Source of the DNA: Sphingobacterium hotanense
GTDB taxonomy: Bacteria > Bacteroidota > Bacteroidia > Sphingobacteriales > Sphingobacteriaceae
Assembly (NCBI RefSeq): GCF_008274825.1
Contig: NZ_CP030848.1
Coordinates: 2,418,001-2,482,000, forward strand
Direction of reading: 5' to 3'
DNA length: 64,000 nucleotides
Shown: positions 53,829 through 63,264 of the stretch, in pieces
How the letters are laid out: each line of letters starts with the position of its first letter
Numbering within the stretch: the first letter of the stretch is position 1
Position numbers and translations under genes: made by a program
Notes under the pieces: generated by a model
What the model was told of the DNA's origin: nothing
Database searches by the model: none
Seen by the model: the letters and a program-made list of their open reading frames with translations, nothing else

Positions 53829-56222
53829 CTATGCTTTTTTGAATAGTTTATCGAAGAAACCACGTTTCTTCTTCACATCATAGCCATAGCCATAACCGTA
53901 GCCATAGCCGTAACCATAGCCATAGCCATAGCCATAAGATCTTGGATCTTCTTTGACACCATTAAGAACTACTGCCATGTTTTTGAGCTTTTTATTCTCG
54001 TATACTTTCTCGATAGTCGGTAACTGGCGGCGATCTAAGTTACCCGAGCGGATAACGAAAACCGTCATATCGGCCACACGGTTCGAAATATACGCATCCG
54101 CCACAATTTCAATAGGCACGCTATCAATAACGACATAGTCGTATCTTTCTTTTAATTGCTCAACAAGGGAATCCAGTCTCTTCGTCAGTAGTAATTCTAC
54201 AGGATTAGGTGCAGGCACGCCAATCGGGATTAAGTCGATATCAAAACCTTCCACTAGATTCGTTTTGTAGGTAATATCATCCAAAGTCACGACCGAGTTT
54301 GCAAGGAAGTGAGTGACACCTTTCGTTACTGGAAGGTTGAACTTGGAACTCAACGTACCTTTACGGATATCTAAGTCTAAGATGGCTACTCGCTTGTTCA
54401 GGAACGCCAAAGTTGCCGAAAGATTTAAAGCGGAGAAGGTTTTACCAGCACCGATTCTAGACGACGAAAACATAATAACCTTATTGTTTTCATCATCCGG
54501 ATTCATGAAGCTGATATTCGTTCTTAAAATTCGGAAAGCTTCTGTCAGAGGATCTCGACCATTTTCTTGGACTTTGACGTCGGTTTTTGTTCGCTTGTCC
54601 ACCATCAAAGGTATCTCAGCTAAAAAAGGAATGGAAAGGTTGTTTTCAAGATCCGCTCTGCTTCGCACTTTTGAGTCTAGCATCAGCATCATCAGTAAAA
54701 TAAATGTTGGTAGCATTAGCCCTATTCCCATACCTAAAGCTAATTTCCTAAATTTGCTCGGCGCTATAGGCGCATCGGAACCTGCTGCTGGGTCTATTAT
54801 CCGCATGTTATTCTCGGTCATCGCCTTGTTAAGCGCATTTTCTTCACGCTTATTCAATAAGAACAAGTATAATTCCTCCTTAACCTTTTGCTGACGCTCA
54901 ACGGACAACATCGTTCGCTCCTTTTGCGGCGTCTCCATTACTTTCCCTGTTAATCGAGTATACTCTCTATTAACATTCCCAAGCTTTATTCTTAGTCCCT
55001 CGGTTGCGTTGTCAACAGCACGATTAATATTTGAACGCATTGAATTTAATTCCCTATTTAATTCGATTACAATAGGATTTTCAATGCTACTTCCTTCCTC
55101 CAATCTATTTTTCTTGAGCAAAAGCGTATTATACTCATTAATTTGCGTTTCAATATTCGCGTCGACCAACCCTGTATTGTTTGGAATCAAATCCTTTTCT
55201 CTCTCTGCAGTACGCATATAGTCGCGCATCATTTGAGCAAGTTTGATATCTGTCTCGATTTTCTGCTTTTCATTTTGAAATTGGCGGCTCTCGTTAAGAT
55301 ACATTTCTCCAGAAGTTGCTAAATCGATTCCTTGATTGTTCGTCTTAAGTCTCTCAATATTCGACTCAACTGAGTCCAGATCCTTTTCAATTAATGTCAA
55401 TCGTCTTTGGATAAAATCTGCCGTATTTCGTGCGATTTGATTTTTATCGTCGATCGTTATGCCATTATAAACTTCAATTAGTTTTGTAATCACTTCATCA
55501 GCTCTTTTAGAAGAACCATCTTGAATACTAATTTCTAGCAAGGACGCATCGTCCTGCATTTGGTTTATTGTAAGGTTGCCTAAAAAGTAACCTGCAGTCG
55601 CATTAACGCTGTTTTTAGAAATTTTAATTTGAGTACCAAAAAAATACTCTGTATAATTTTCATTAGCGAAGAGTGTTAACCTCCCGACCGGAGTTTCTAC
55701 CTCTGTATTGAATTTTACAGTTATATTTTTGGATGTACGGTCAAATCCTGATAATTCTACCGTGTTTTGATCAATACCTGTTACGTAGAACGTATGAGTA
55801 TCATCGTGGCGATCATTTTTGAATTTAACTAGAATTGGAGAGTCCTTATAAAGTTCGACATCGCGTAAGCCCCTTCTCTCGACATAACTAATGTTGGCAT
55901 CCAATTCGGCAACGGTTTGTCTCATTAACTCTTTCGATTTTAGCTGCAATATCTCGCTTGCAACACTAACTGTGTTATAATACATTGACGACCGAGTCAC
56001 TCTACTCGATGCAGGTGTATTTTCAGGAGTTTTGATCATTACTGTTTCACTTCTCTTGTAAACGAAAGGTGAAATACTATACTGATAATAAAAGAACGCT
56101 GTAGAAACCAATATTGATAACAAATACCATTTCCAATAGTGTTGAAGGTAATTGAGGACATCAACTATGTTTATCGTTTTTGAATCGCTCGTCGGAACAA
56201 AACTCTTATTTTTTGTATTCAT
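53829..56222 (-). CDS. Polysaccharide co-polymerase/tyrosine autokinase (Wzc type)
   Basis: The 797-residue inner-membrane protein controls chain length and export of exopolysaccharide. It has a Wzz domain after helix one (about 35-53), a long periplasmic coiled coil (about 270-490) and a second helix near 512-530. A cytoplasmic BY-kinase domain follows: Walker A RIGAGKTFSA near 590, Walker A' AILDLDIRKG near 615 and Walker B YVVIDSVP near 690. The C-terminal tail carries about ten Gly-Tyr repeats (YGYGYGYG), a clear tyrosine cluster for autophosphorylation. It is the last gene of the locus, 9 nt after the Wza-like gene. Confidence 0.95.
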   Translation of the reverse strand: MNTKNKSFVPTSDSKTINIVDVLNYLQHYWKWYLLSILVSTAFFYYQYSISPFVYKRSETVMIKTPENTPASSRVTRSSMYYNTVSVASEILQLKSKELMRQTVAELDANISYVERRGLRDVELYKDSPILVKFKNDRHDDTHTFYVTGIDQNTVELSGFDRTSKNITVKFNTEVETPVGRLTLFANENYTEYFFGTQIKISKNSVNATAGYFLGNLTINQMQDDASLLEISIQDGSSKRADEVITKLIEVYNGITIDDKNQIARNTADFIQRRLTLIEKDLDSVESNIERLKTNNQGIDLATSGEMYLNESRQFQNEKQKIETDIKLAQMMRDYMRTAEREKDLIPNNTGLVDANIETQINEYNTLLLKKNRLEEGSSIENPIVIELNRELNSMRSNINRAVDNATEGLRIKLGNVNREYTRLTGKVMETPQKERTMLSVERQQKVKEELYLFLLNKREENALNKAMTENNMRIIDPAAGSDAPIAPSKFRKLALGMGIGLMLPTFILLMMLMLDSKVRSRADLENNLSIPFLAEIPLMVDKRTKTDVKVQENGRDPLTEAFRILRTNISFMNPDDENNKVIMFSSSRIGAGKTFSALNLSATLAFLNKRVAILDLDIRKGTLSSKFNLPVTKGVTHFLANSVVTLDDITYKTNLVEGFDIDLIPIGVPAPNPVELLLTKRLDSLVEQLKERYDYVVIDSVPIEIVADAYISNRVADMTVFVIRSGNLDRRQLPTIEKVYENKKLKNMAVVLNGVKEDPRSYGYGYGYGYGYGYGYGYGYDVKKKRGFFDKLFKKA

Positions 56223-56231
56223 TATTATCGC

Positions 56232-57026
56232 TTACTTAATTAAATTAAACGCAGTCAACACCACTGTGACTATTCCTAATCCTACCGAAACAAATCTCCA
56301 TGTTCGATCTTCTTTCGGTGTAGTTTCAGTATCTCTCGGCTCCACAAAAACAAGGTCATTTTGCTTTAAATAATACGCTGGAGATTCAAAAATATCTTGC
56401 TTTTCAATATCTGCAATCAGCTTAATGCGTTTTCCGTCCTGTTCCCTTATGACTACAATCCGATCAGCTGCTGCATTCCTTGTAAGTCCTCCAGCTCGTG
56501 TAATCGCTTCAATTAAAGTAATTCTCGCATCTGGAACATCAAGAACTCCTTTTGCAGCAACTTCTCCCATAACGCTAACCTTGATGTTTGTTAATTCAAC
56601 TTTTACTATTGGATCATTAATATATTTCTCATCCATTAAACGAGATTTTATTGAGTTCTTAACCTGTTCAACCGATTTCCCTTCTACAGCGATTGTACCA
56701 AGTATCGGAAACTCAATATTGCCATTTTGGTCAACTAAATAGCCTGCAGTTCTATTTATCGAAGTTCCTTTCGAAACAACTTCGCCTCCTCTACCTACTG
56801 AGTATCCTAGCATATCATCGTTAAATGGTGCTGCTAATTCCGGATTCTTCGCACTAATGTTTATGCTTAGTCTATCATTTTTCTGTACAGTGAGGGGTTG
56901 GATTGGACTTAATGGAATTTCAGTCGATTCGGGCATATCCTTTACGTATATAATCTTTTGACCAACGGAGCAGGCTGTTAGGAAGGTGGTTAATACCATT
57001 ACAATAAATAACAAATTTTTATTCAT
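56232..57026 (-). CDS. Polysaccharide export lipoprotein (Wza type)
   Basis: This 264-residue protein has a lipoprotein signal (MNKNLLFIVMVLTTFLTAC). A polysaccharide export (Poly_export) domain follows, with LTVQKNDRLSINISAKNPEL, then SLBB domains (IKVSMGEVAAKGVLDVPD). A C-terminal hydrophobic helix (about 240-262) is present. It forms the outer-membrane or periplasmic export channel partner of the Wzc-type kinase next to it. Confidence 0.93.
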   Translation of the reverse strand: MNKNLLFIVMVLTTFLTACSVGQKIIYVKDMPESTEIPLSPIQPLTVQKNDRLSINISAKNPELAAPFNDDMLGYSVGRGGEVVSKGTSINRTAGYLVDQNGNIEFPILGTIAVEGKSVEQVKNSIKSRLMDEKYINDPIVKVELTNIKVSVMGEVAAKGVLDVPDARITLIEAITRAGGLTRNAAADRIVVIREQDGKRIKLIADIEKQDIFESPAYYLKQNDLVFVEPRDTETTPKEDRTWRFVSVGLGIVTVVLTAFNLIK

Positions 57027-57036
57027 TTCTATAGGA

Positions 57037-57933
57037 TTAATATTTATTTATACTTTCATAATTTAATTTCGCCGCATCTTCATTCGGCAAACATTCTAAG
57101 TATCCAACATTTACTTTCGTTATTATGTTTTCAATCACATTTATCATCGTTGAAAAAATCTCTTTATTCCAACGTAGTGCAGTAAAACTCGGCAATAAGG
57201 TCATTAAAGCATCCTTTCCCAGCATATCAGTAAATTTATTGAATGGAGCTTGTTTTAATCGGACAATTGCACGCAATTTAGCTTTCTTATTTACATAACA
57301 TGCTGTCTTTCCGCTCCATGGAGTGCCGAATATATAAGCATCTCCTCCCTCCGTAATTTTAACTGCAGGATTATCATCATTTAAAAGTTGATAAGCGTCA
57401 ATATGATTTAACCACAAGCGGCTGTGAGTACTCTTTCCTGTGCCACTTTTTCCTAGGAAAGCGATAGCACCTGCATCGTTATACACTACGGATGAATGAA
57501 TCAATGCGGTATTAAAACGGAGCGAAGCCTGTCCAAATGCAACCATGATGAGCCAACTAAGTGCTGATGACCCTACTAGGTTATTTCTATTAAAATAAAT
57601 GTTGTTTTGAATAAACGTTTTCTCACTCTCCATCTTCCACACCTTTCCGTTCTTATTCTCAACCTCATCAATAATGGTTAAGTAGGAGTCCGCAGATTCC
57701 ATAAATTTGAAGTTATCTCCCCAAACGATCGAAATATCGCTTAAAAGCTTAAAATCATCTTTACTTTCATTAAAAGATTGTTCAATGAGTTCAAAATGAA
57801 TTAATGGGAGATTACTATCAATGTCAGCAGTAACGAAATTTTTAAAACTGTTCAGTTCACCCTGAAATGAAAGGTCCTCACTATGACGGATCACAATACC
57901 AATATCAGCTACAACAAATTTTAATTCTTTCAT
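57037..57933 (-). CDS. HPr-kinase-like P-loop protein
   Basis: The ATG 57933 (MKELKFVVADIGIVIRHSED) is used instead of an in-frame TTG three codons earlier. The 298-residue protein has the HprK/PEP-carboxykinase-type fold. The P-loop FLGKSGTGKSTHSRLW lies near 162-177. LLNDDNPAVK near 187 carries the acidic residues and GTPWSGKTA lies near 205. HprK homologues of this form phosphorylate peptide tails in some lasso-peptide clusters; other roles are unknown. Here it lies between an ABC exporter and Wza, in the order PqqD, NTase, ABC, kinase. Confidence 0.83.
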   Translation of the reverse strand: MKELKFVVADIGIVIRHSEDLSFQGELNSFKNFVTADIDSNLPLIHFELIEQSFNESKDDFKLLSDISIVWGDNFKFMESADSYLTIIDEVENKNGKVWKMESEKTFIQNNIYFNRNNLVGSSALSWLIMVAFGQASLRFNTALIHSSVVYNDAGAIAFLGKSGTGKSTHSRLWLNHIDAYQLLNDDNPAVKITEGGDAYIFGTPWSGKTACYVNKKAKLRAIVRLKQAPFNKFTDMLGKDALMTLLPSFTALRWNKEIFSTMINVIENIITKVNVGYLECLPNEDAAKLNYESINKY

Positions 57934-57977
57934 TTTATCCAATCTGCATTTAGTGTTTCGTCCAAAACTTCTAATTT

Positions 57978-59600
57978 TTATTGCATATAAATAACGTGTT
58001 CACATCGATTAGCCAATGCTAAATCGTGCGTCACATAAATAACTATTTTATCTTTTCCTGCTATCATCAACCGATCTAGCAGTATCGCCGTGGTCTTCGT
58101 ATCCAAGGCAGATGTCACTTCATCAAATAACCAAATTTTGCAATCGCGCGTTAAAGCACGCGCAAGGGCGATTCGCTGTGCTTGGCCTTCTGACAAACCA
58201 TATCCAGACTCGCCAACATAGGTATCTAGGCCATCTGGTAATTCATACACGAATTCTGCACAGGCAAGATAGATGGCATCCCTTAGCCGCTGTTCCGTTG
58301 TGCTATTATGAATCAAAAGATTTTCTCTAATTGTTCCTGAGAAAAGTTTATCACCTTGAGGTACATAGGCAATATTAATCCTGTGACGGGTTGATAGAGG
58401 GATTTGCTTTCCACTTTCATGAAGCCATATGGCCCCACTATCGGGTTTAACTAAGGATAATAATAGACGAATCAGCGTGGTTTTCCCTTTTCCGCTAGAA
58501 CCGATTATCGCTGTCGGCACACCAGATTTAACTTCCATATTAAAATCATCGACGATCAAATTATCTTCATAACGAAAGGATAAAGATTCGATAGCGATTG
58601 AGTCTATTGAATTTAATAGTTCCGGCTTTTCCTCTTCCTCTAAATCCGTCAACAACAGTTCATCTATCCGATCCACAGCCGTTCTAAATTTAATAAACTG
58701 TGGAACGAAACTCATCATTCCTAAAACCGGACTTTGTATCCGTCCCACCAGTTGAAGGAAGGCAGTCATCATACCGAAGGATATCTCGTTCTCGAGTAGT
58801 TTATAAATCCCCCAAACAAAGGTTAACAAAAATCCAAAGTTGACGGACGCTTTTAAAATGCCTTGAGAAAGGATGGAAAAATTAAGCAAATTTGATCTTA
58901 AATCATAAATATCCTTTTGCGATTCGACTACTTTATTCCATCTTGTCGACTGCATACCGAGTGCGCGAATAGACATTCTTAATCGCAAGTTCTCTTGAAC
59001 GACCTGAGAGAAGTAACTCTCCATCCTTTTAAGGTTAGCGTTCAAAGATCGTAGTCTCTTAAAATACAATTTCGAGAATACCAGCAATGGCGAAATTGCA
59101 AGAATAATAAACGCAAGCATAGGATCCATCGACCAGAGGACAAAGAAAGAGGCCAATAGGCGAACAAAAGTCAGAATGAACACTATAAAAGTATTTCCGA
59201 TCATTTGAACGACCTCGTTGCTATCTGCATTGATTCTTAGTTGAATATCTCCAGAGTGCCATTTCTTAATAAACTTCCAGGTAGAAAGCATCTGCGTATT
59301 TATTAATCTATTCTGGAGTGATATAAGCATTTCCACTCTCGTTTTCTCATTTAACCAATTGGAGTAGCTTTTTAAGATTAAGCCAATCAAAACCGCTGAA
59401 ATAGCTAATACGATTATACTTTTAACATTCTCGCGGTCGCCAACAATCGCCAGATCGATGGCTTGTTTTGACAGCAAAATAAAGTACAACGAGGATGCTA
59501 TGACGATCAACTCCAGGATAAAATAAAGGAACAATCTTCCTTTATACCCATCAGCTAATCGCCAGGCCCATTTCATTTGATATTGTAAACTCGCTTGCAT
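57978..59600 (-). CDS. ABC exporter (fused membrane and ATPase domains)
   Basis: The start is taken at ATG 59600 (MQASLQYQMKWAWRLADGYK), 4 nt after the nucleotidyltransferase stop; a longer frame would overlap that gene by 32 nt. The 540-residue half-transporter has six membrane helices (about 20-290) and a nucleotide-binding domain. Walker A is AIIGSSGKGKTTLIRL near 366, the signature is GYGLSEGQAQRIALARAL near 470 and Walker B is KIWLFDEVTSALD near 492. As a homodimer it would export a peptide, lipid or glycan intermediate. It lacks the N-terminal C39 peptidase of bacteriocin exporters. Confidence 0.9.
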   Translation of the reverse strand: MQASLQYQMKWAWRLADGYKGRLFLYFILELIVIASSLYFILLSKQAIDLAIVGDRENVKSIIVLAISAVLIGLILKSYSNWLNEKTRVEMLISLQNRLINTQMLSTWKFIKKWHSGDIQLRINADSNEVVQMIGNTFIVFILTFVRLLASFFVLWSMDPMLAFIILAISPLLVFSKLYFKRLRSLNANLKRMESYFSQVVQENLRLRMSIRALGMQSTRWNKVVESQKDIYDLRSNLLNFSILSQGILKASVNFGFLLTFVWGIYKLLENEISFGMMTAFLQLVGRIQSPVLGMMSFVPQFIKFRTAVDRIDELLLTDLEEEEKPELLNSIDSIAIESLSFRYEDNLIVDDFNMEVKSGVPTAIIGSSGKGKTTLIRLLLSLVKPDSGAIWLHESGKQIPLSTRHRINIAYVPQGDKLFSGTIRENLLIHNSTTEQRLRDAIYLACAEFVYELPDGLDTYVGESGYGLSEGQAQRIALARALTRDCKIWLFDEVTSALDTKTTAILLDRLMIAGKDKIVIYVTHDLALANRCEHVIYMQ

Positions 59601-59604
59601 TAAT

Positions 59605-60699
59605 TTACGAGCTAAATCGGGAATAGAAATGTACAATCGGGAATGATACCGCTTCTTGCGGTGCGACTTTGATGTATTTCATTAGATTGGAAAAGATTCT
59701 AGATTTGCTTTCGGCACGCTTCCCAGTCTTATTTTCAGCTTCCTTATATTCTTCGTTATGGAAACCAAAATTTCCTGCATTGAGGATATCGCTCAACATC
59801 CAGTTATAATCTGCTTTTCTATTTAGTTCGAATGGAAGTACATTTTCAGATAAACCAAATTTATCAACGAGAATTAAGTGAAGAAGATTAATCCATTTTA
59901 GTACGCCAATTTTCCTATAAAGCGAGTAAAGAGCTTTCTTATCATATGCGTTCTCTAAGCTAACATAAGCCCTCGCGGAATCACATAATTGTCTCATTCC
60001 AATTCCGAAAGACAATAGGTGCTTTAATATATGGAGATTTATCTGAACCAAATTTGATAAAGGTGAAGGCCTGTATACCTCTGTATTGTTTACTATAAAC
60101 ATGGACTTATTTTCCGACTCTGATTCTTCTATTTTTCTGAAATAATGGCGAATTAATGGGTTATGAATATCGAACATTCTTTGATGAATTTCGGTTTCAC
60201 AATTTTTCCACATAAAACTCGCACTGAAGCCGGGCGTTTCATCAATTCTGAATCCATTTTTTTCTAAGATATTCTTTGCTCTTAAAAAAGTAGCATCATC
60301 AGCAAAATACCAATCTATATCTCCCGAAACACGCCGTTTAGGATTGATATAACACTGCGCTAATCCTTGACCTTTAAGTAGAATTGGTGATATCCCCGCT
60401 GACTTAAAGAAGTCGACTTGATCTAACAAGATATTATTCATCCAATCGTTTCTTTGTTCAATTTTCTCAGTCCGTACTAACCAGTTAATTAGAATTTCCT
60501 TTGGTGGCTGCAGTTCAAGATCAAGCTTTTGTATTCCATCAAAAACAATCCCGTCCACCGTATGATTTATTGAAAACAAATAAAGCGTGGTCCACTCTTG
60601 TTTGGAAAGAGGGAAGTTATCTTGATAGGTTATTGGAGAATTCCATAATCCACTACGCAATAACTCATAAAAGGCGTATAAGATTCTGCTTTCGATCAT
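59605..60699 (-). CDS. NTP_transf_5-type nucleotidyltransferase family protein
   Basis: The 364-residue protein has the fingerprint of the uncharacterised nucleotidyltransferase family NTP_transf_5. ISPILLKGQGLAQCYINPKR lies near 100-119. RVSGDIDWYFADDATF near 122 supplies the acidic D-x-D pair. The fold predicts nucleotidyl transfer to an unknown acceptor. The family recurs beside PqqD, HprK-like kinase and ABC exporter genes in peptide clusters (paeninodin-type lasso peptide). It starts 10 nt after the PqqD gene, and the ABC gene follows 4 nt later. Confidence 0.85.
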   Translation of the reverse strand: MIESRILYAFYELLRSGLWNSPITYQDNFPLSKQEWTTLYLFSINHTVDGIVFDGIQKLDLELQPPKEILINWLVRTEKIEQRNDWMNNILLDQVDFFKSAGISPILLKGQGLAQCYINPKRRVSGDIDWYFADDATFLRAKNILEKNGFRIDETPGFSASFMWKNCETEIHQRMFDIHNPLIRHYFRKIEESESENKSMFIVNNTEVYRPSPLSNLVQINLHILKHLLSFGIGMRQLCDSARAYVSLENAYDKKALYSLYRKIGVLKWINLLHLILVDKFGLSENVLPFELNRKADYNWMLSDILNAGNFGFHNEEYKEAENKTGKRAESKSRIFSNLMKYIKVAPQEAVSFPIVHFYSRFSS

Positions 60700-60709
60700 T
60701 TAATCAATA

Positions 60710-60979
60710 TTATTCAACGATCAAACCGCCCTTTTTTAAATCATCTATAAATTGTTGTGCATCGTTGCGGGCAACCTCTGCATCACAGTCGAAAGTCTCC
60801 AATAATAGCTCAATAATGAAGTCTATTGAAAATTGTTTACTTTCTAGATTTTCCCATAAAAAAACCGCGGTTTCATTTAAAGTAAAGACTTTGGAAAGAT
60901 CTACCATTTCTTGTCCTGGATCGACAATAATGTGTTCCCCTCCAATGTTTCTTAACTTTAAATCTTCTCTTAACTTCAT
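60710..60979 (-). CDS. PqqD-like protein (RiPP recognition element)
   Basis: The 89-residue protein is PqqD-like: a beta-rich first third (LKLRNIGGEHIIVDPGQEMV), the conserved FTLNETAVFLWENLES segment near 34-49 and a helical end (ARNDAQQFIDDLKKGGLIVE). PqqD-type domains bind leader peptides of ribosomal natural products, but related proteins also occur in polysaccharide loci. It is the first gene of the block. No candidate precursor with a start codon is visible in the 150 nt between it and the glycosyltransferase. Confidence 0.88.
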   Translation of the reverse strand: MKLREDLKLRNIGGEHIIVDPGQEMVDLSKVFTLNETAVFLWENLESKQFSIDFIIELLLETFDCDAEVARNDAQQFIDDLKKGGLIVE

Positions 60980-61048
60980 GTAAATTACATATTATATTAG
61001 AAATTAACGAACAAACGTTTTAACTTGGACTTTACAGTTTCTCACGAA

Positions 61049-61066
61049 CTATTTAGTTCTAAATAG
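61049..61066. promoter_or_regulatory. 18-bp palindrome upstream of the PqqD gene
   Basis: CTATTTAG-TT-CTAAATAG is a perfect two-fold symmetric site in the short gap upstream of the PqqD start (gap 60980-61128). It could be an operator or a weak attenuator stem; there is no T-run. Confidence 0.4.
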
Positions 61067-61128
61067 ACCTAAGACAGTGTTTCAGTAGATGAATAGACAA
61101 AACAAGTAAATTCGAACAGCAAACTTAC

Positions 61129-62256
61129 TTATACCTTGTAATTCGATAAAATCTGATTATATATTTGTAAACTTTTATCTACCATGTTATCCAATGTGAA
61201 AAGTGATTGATATCTGTTCAAACTTCCTAAGGATAACCGTTCATAATATTCGTCATTAGATAGTATCAATTGAATGGCATTTGCGATCGCAGATGCGTCC
61301 TCAATTGGAACAGTTAGTCCCGAAATTTCGTTCTGATTCACCCAGCTTACACCGGAATTTGGAATATTGGTCGATACAATAGGCTTTCCACTTGCCATTG
61401 CTTCTAATTGTACAATCCCAAATGCCTCTGTTTTTAATATAGAGCTCATACAAAACAGATCAGATGCCTTGAAATAATCCGGGACCTCTTCGTCTGATAG
61501 GAAGCCAAGTAGCTCTACTTTTTGTGTTAAATTGTGATCTTGGATAAGCTGAGTAAGATCATCATGCAATGGACCTTTCCCGCCAATTAGAACGACGTAA
61601 TCATCACTTAAATAATCCGCTGCCTTTATTAAATATTCGAAGCCCTTATATTCCACCAGTCTACCCAATGAAAATACTATTTTCTTTCCAGCATAACGTT
61701 CTTTAATTCGATTGACGTTAGTACTATCTGATTGTATTGGAGGAATACCAATTGGAATATAATCGATCTTGTGTTGATATTTTTGTAAAAACGGTGATTG
61801 TTCTACATATACTGGAGTTGTGCCGACAATAACATCTGCTCGTTTAATGAGCCAGGATTGCAAAGGGCTATAAAGCCTTAACAGCGTCTTCTGCTTTAGA
61901 ATATCACTGTGCCAATGCAGCACTACTTTTCCTTTGTAACCCGAAAGGAATAAAGCCAATGAAGCCATAGGGTCCGGATGGTGAACATGAATTATATCGT
62001 ACTTCTTCGCTATTTTCCTCAAACGACTTATCATTCCAGGAGCTAGTTTTGTTGCTGCCAAACTGAGTTTAGTCGGGATGACGAACAATTTAGCAAACGT
62101 ATTCAATTCTATGGTGCCGCCCTCATGATCTTCGGTCGTTGCACAAAGCATATCACATGCGACTCCTCTTTGTGAAAGTCCAAGAGTCATATCATACATC
62201 ACCTTTTCGACTCCTCCCCTGATGGGATAAAACTTACCAACCTGCAGTATTTTCAT
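61129..62256 (-). CDS. Glycosyltransferase family 4
   Basis: The start ATG 62256 (MKILQVGKFYPIRGGVEKVM) matches the family N-terminus; the longer frame would run through the acyltransferase gene's 3' end. The 375-residue GT-B enzyme has IIHVHHPDPMASLALF near 85, the acceptor-side LVEYKGFEYLIKAADYL near 210 and the donor-binding motif EAFGIVQLEAMASGKPIVS near 285 (E-x7-E). It adds one sugar to a lipid-linked glycan; the sugar is unknown. Confidence 0.92.
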   Translation of the reverse strand: MKILQVGKFYPIRGGVEKVMYDMTLGLSQRGVACDMLCATTEDHEGGTIELNTFAKLFVIPTKLSLAATKLAPGMISRLRKIAKKYDIIHVHHPDPMASLALFLSGYKGKVVLHWHSDILKQKTLLRLYSPLQSWLIKRADVIVGTTPVYVEQSPFLQKYQHKIDYIPIGIPPIQSDSTNVNRIKERYAGKKIVFSLGRLVEYKGFEYLIKAADYLSDDYVVLIGGKGPLHDDLTQLIQDHNLTQKVELLGFLSDEEVPDYFKASDLFCMSSILKTEAFGIVQLEAMASGKPIVSTNIPNSGVSWVNQNEISGLTVPIEDASAIANAIQLILSNDEYYERLSLGSLNRYQSLFTLDNMVDKSLQIYNQILSNYKV

Positions 62257-62263
62257 CGTTTGT

Positions 62264-63256
62264 CTATATTTTCGCGAATAAGCGATTAAAAAATGTTGCT
62301 GAAATAATTGTAAGGATAAGCACCGATAATGCAAATAGATATTCCGAATTGAAGTAAATAGTTTGCCCCCGCAATAAAAATATCCACATTCCATGAATTA
62401 GGTATAATTCGTAAGAGATTTTCCCCAGAAATTCTAATATCTTATTTTTCAACTTTACAAATTGCATTAAGTGGAAAATCATTAGCGGTATGATGATATA
62501 AGCGAAGGCAAAGAGCAATTCATTACCTGATTTAACGATTCCAGCTAATAATAAACAGCATAGAGGAATAAAAAAAATACTCCAAAATTTTCCTTTTGTA
62601 TAAGGATAAATCTTTTTTTCGACAAATAAACCTAATACCAATCCAGTTGGAAATGCAAGAGAACTTACCCACCATTCACGTCCGAAACCTTTCATGTATG
62701 TATAAATCATTAAGGAAAACGTAATAACGAACATGAGAGTAGTTTTAGCGTTAATATTTAAAGCTTTGAGGGAAAAAACAAGGAAAAAGGCAAGGTAGAA
62801 AATGATAATACAATAAGAAAACCAAGAAAAGGGCAGAATAGTTATTCCATTGTCGATCAAGTTGCTAAATATATTCTCCGGAATCAGTCCGGTATCCAGA
62901 TAGAGTAGGAAAATATATAATGCAGAAAGAGTGATTAGTGGTATCAGTACATTCGGAAGCCTTTTGCGGAGAAACCCATTAAGATAGCTATCTCGTTTTT
63001 TTAGATAGGACAGCATCAATCCATAACCCGAAATCAGAAAGAAGACCGAAACTATCGGAGCACCCCACGAATCGAAGACCGACAAAAATTTTACTTGAGC
63101 AATATTCGTTAAATGATAGAGGATAATTAGCACACTCATTATCCCTTTAAGTCCTTGTGTTTTACTTTGATCAAAGGACGAATACTGAAATCCAAGCTTA
63201 TTAGCTATTAATGAAAAGCAGTACAAACAGAAGACTACAAATAGAAACGATATCAT
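62264..63256 (-). CDS. Acyltransferase 3 family membrane protein
   Basis: This 330-residue integral membrane protein has about ten helices. Characteristic blocks are SKTQGLKGIMSVLIILYHL (with the conserved His near 43), PIVSVFFLISGYGLML near 67-82 and RKRLPNVLIPL. This matches the acyltransferase 3 family, which O-acetylates polysaccharides at the membrane. It lies 8 nt after the upstream glycosyltransferase and 7 nt before the next, so it belongs to the same operon. Confidence 0.9.
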   Translation of the reverse strand: MISFLFVVFCLYCFSLIANKLGFQYSSFDQSKTQGLKGIMSVLIILYHLTNIAQVKFLSVFDSWGAPIVSVFFLISGYGLMLSYLKKRDSYLNGFLRKRLPNVLIPLITLSALYIFLLYLDTGLIPENIFSNLIDNGITILPFSWFSYCIIIFYLAFFLVFSLKALNINAKTTLMFVITFSLMIYTYMKGFGREWWVSSLAFPTGLVLGLFVEKKIYPYTKGKFWSIFFIPLCCLLLAGIVKSGNELLFAFAYIIIPLMIFHLMQFVKLKNKILEFLGKISYELYLIHGMWIFLLRGQTIYFNSEYLFALSVLILTIISATFFNRLFAKI

Positions 63257-63264
63257 ATACCTTT

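Noticed and set aside
53881..53940. Short regular repeats that might suggest a CRISPR-like or satellite array
   Set aside because: They are hexamers encoding the Gly-Tyr tail of the Wzc kinase; there are no spacers.
57037..60979. A complete lasso-peptide cluster
   Set aside because: No cyclase, no leader protease and no precursor peptide are visible in or between these genes, so only the partial resemblance is reported.
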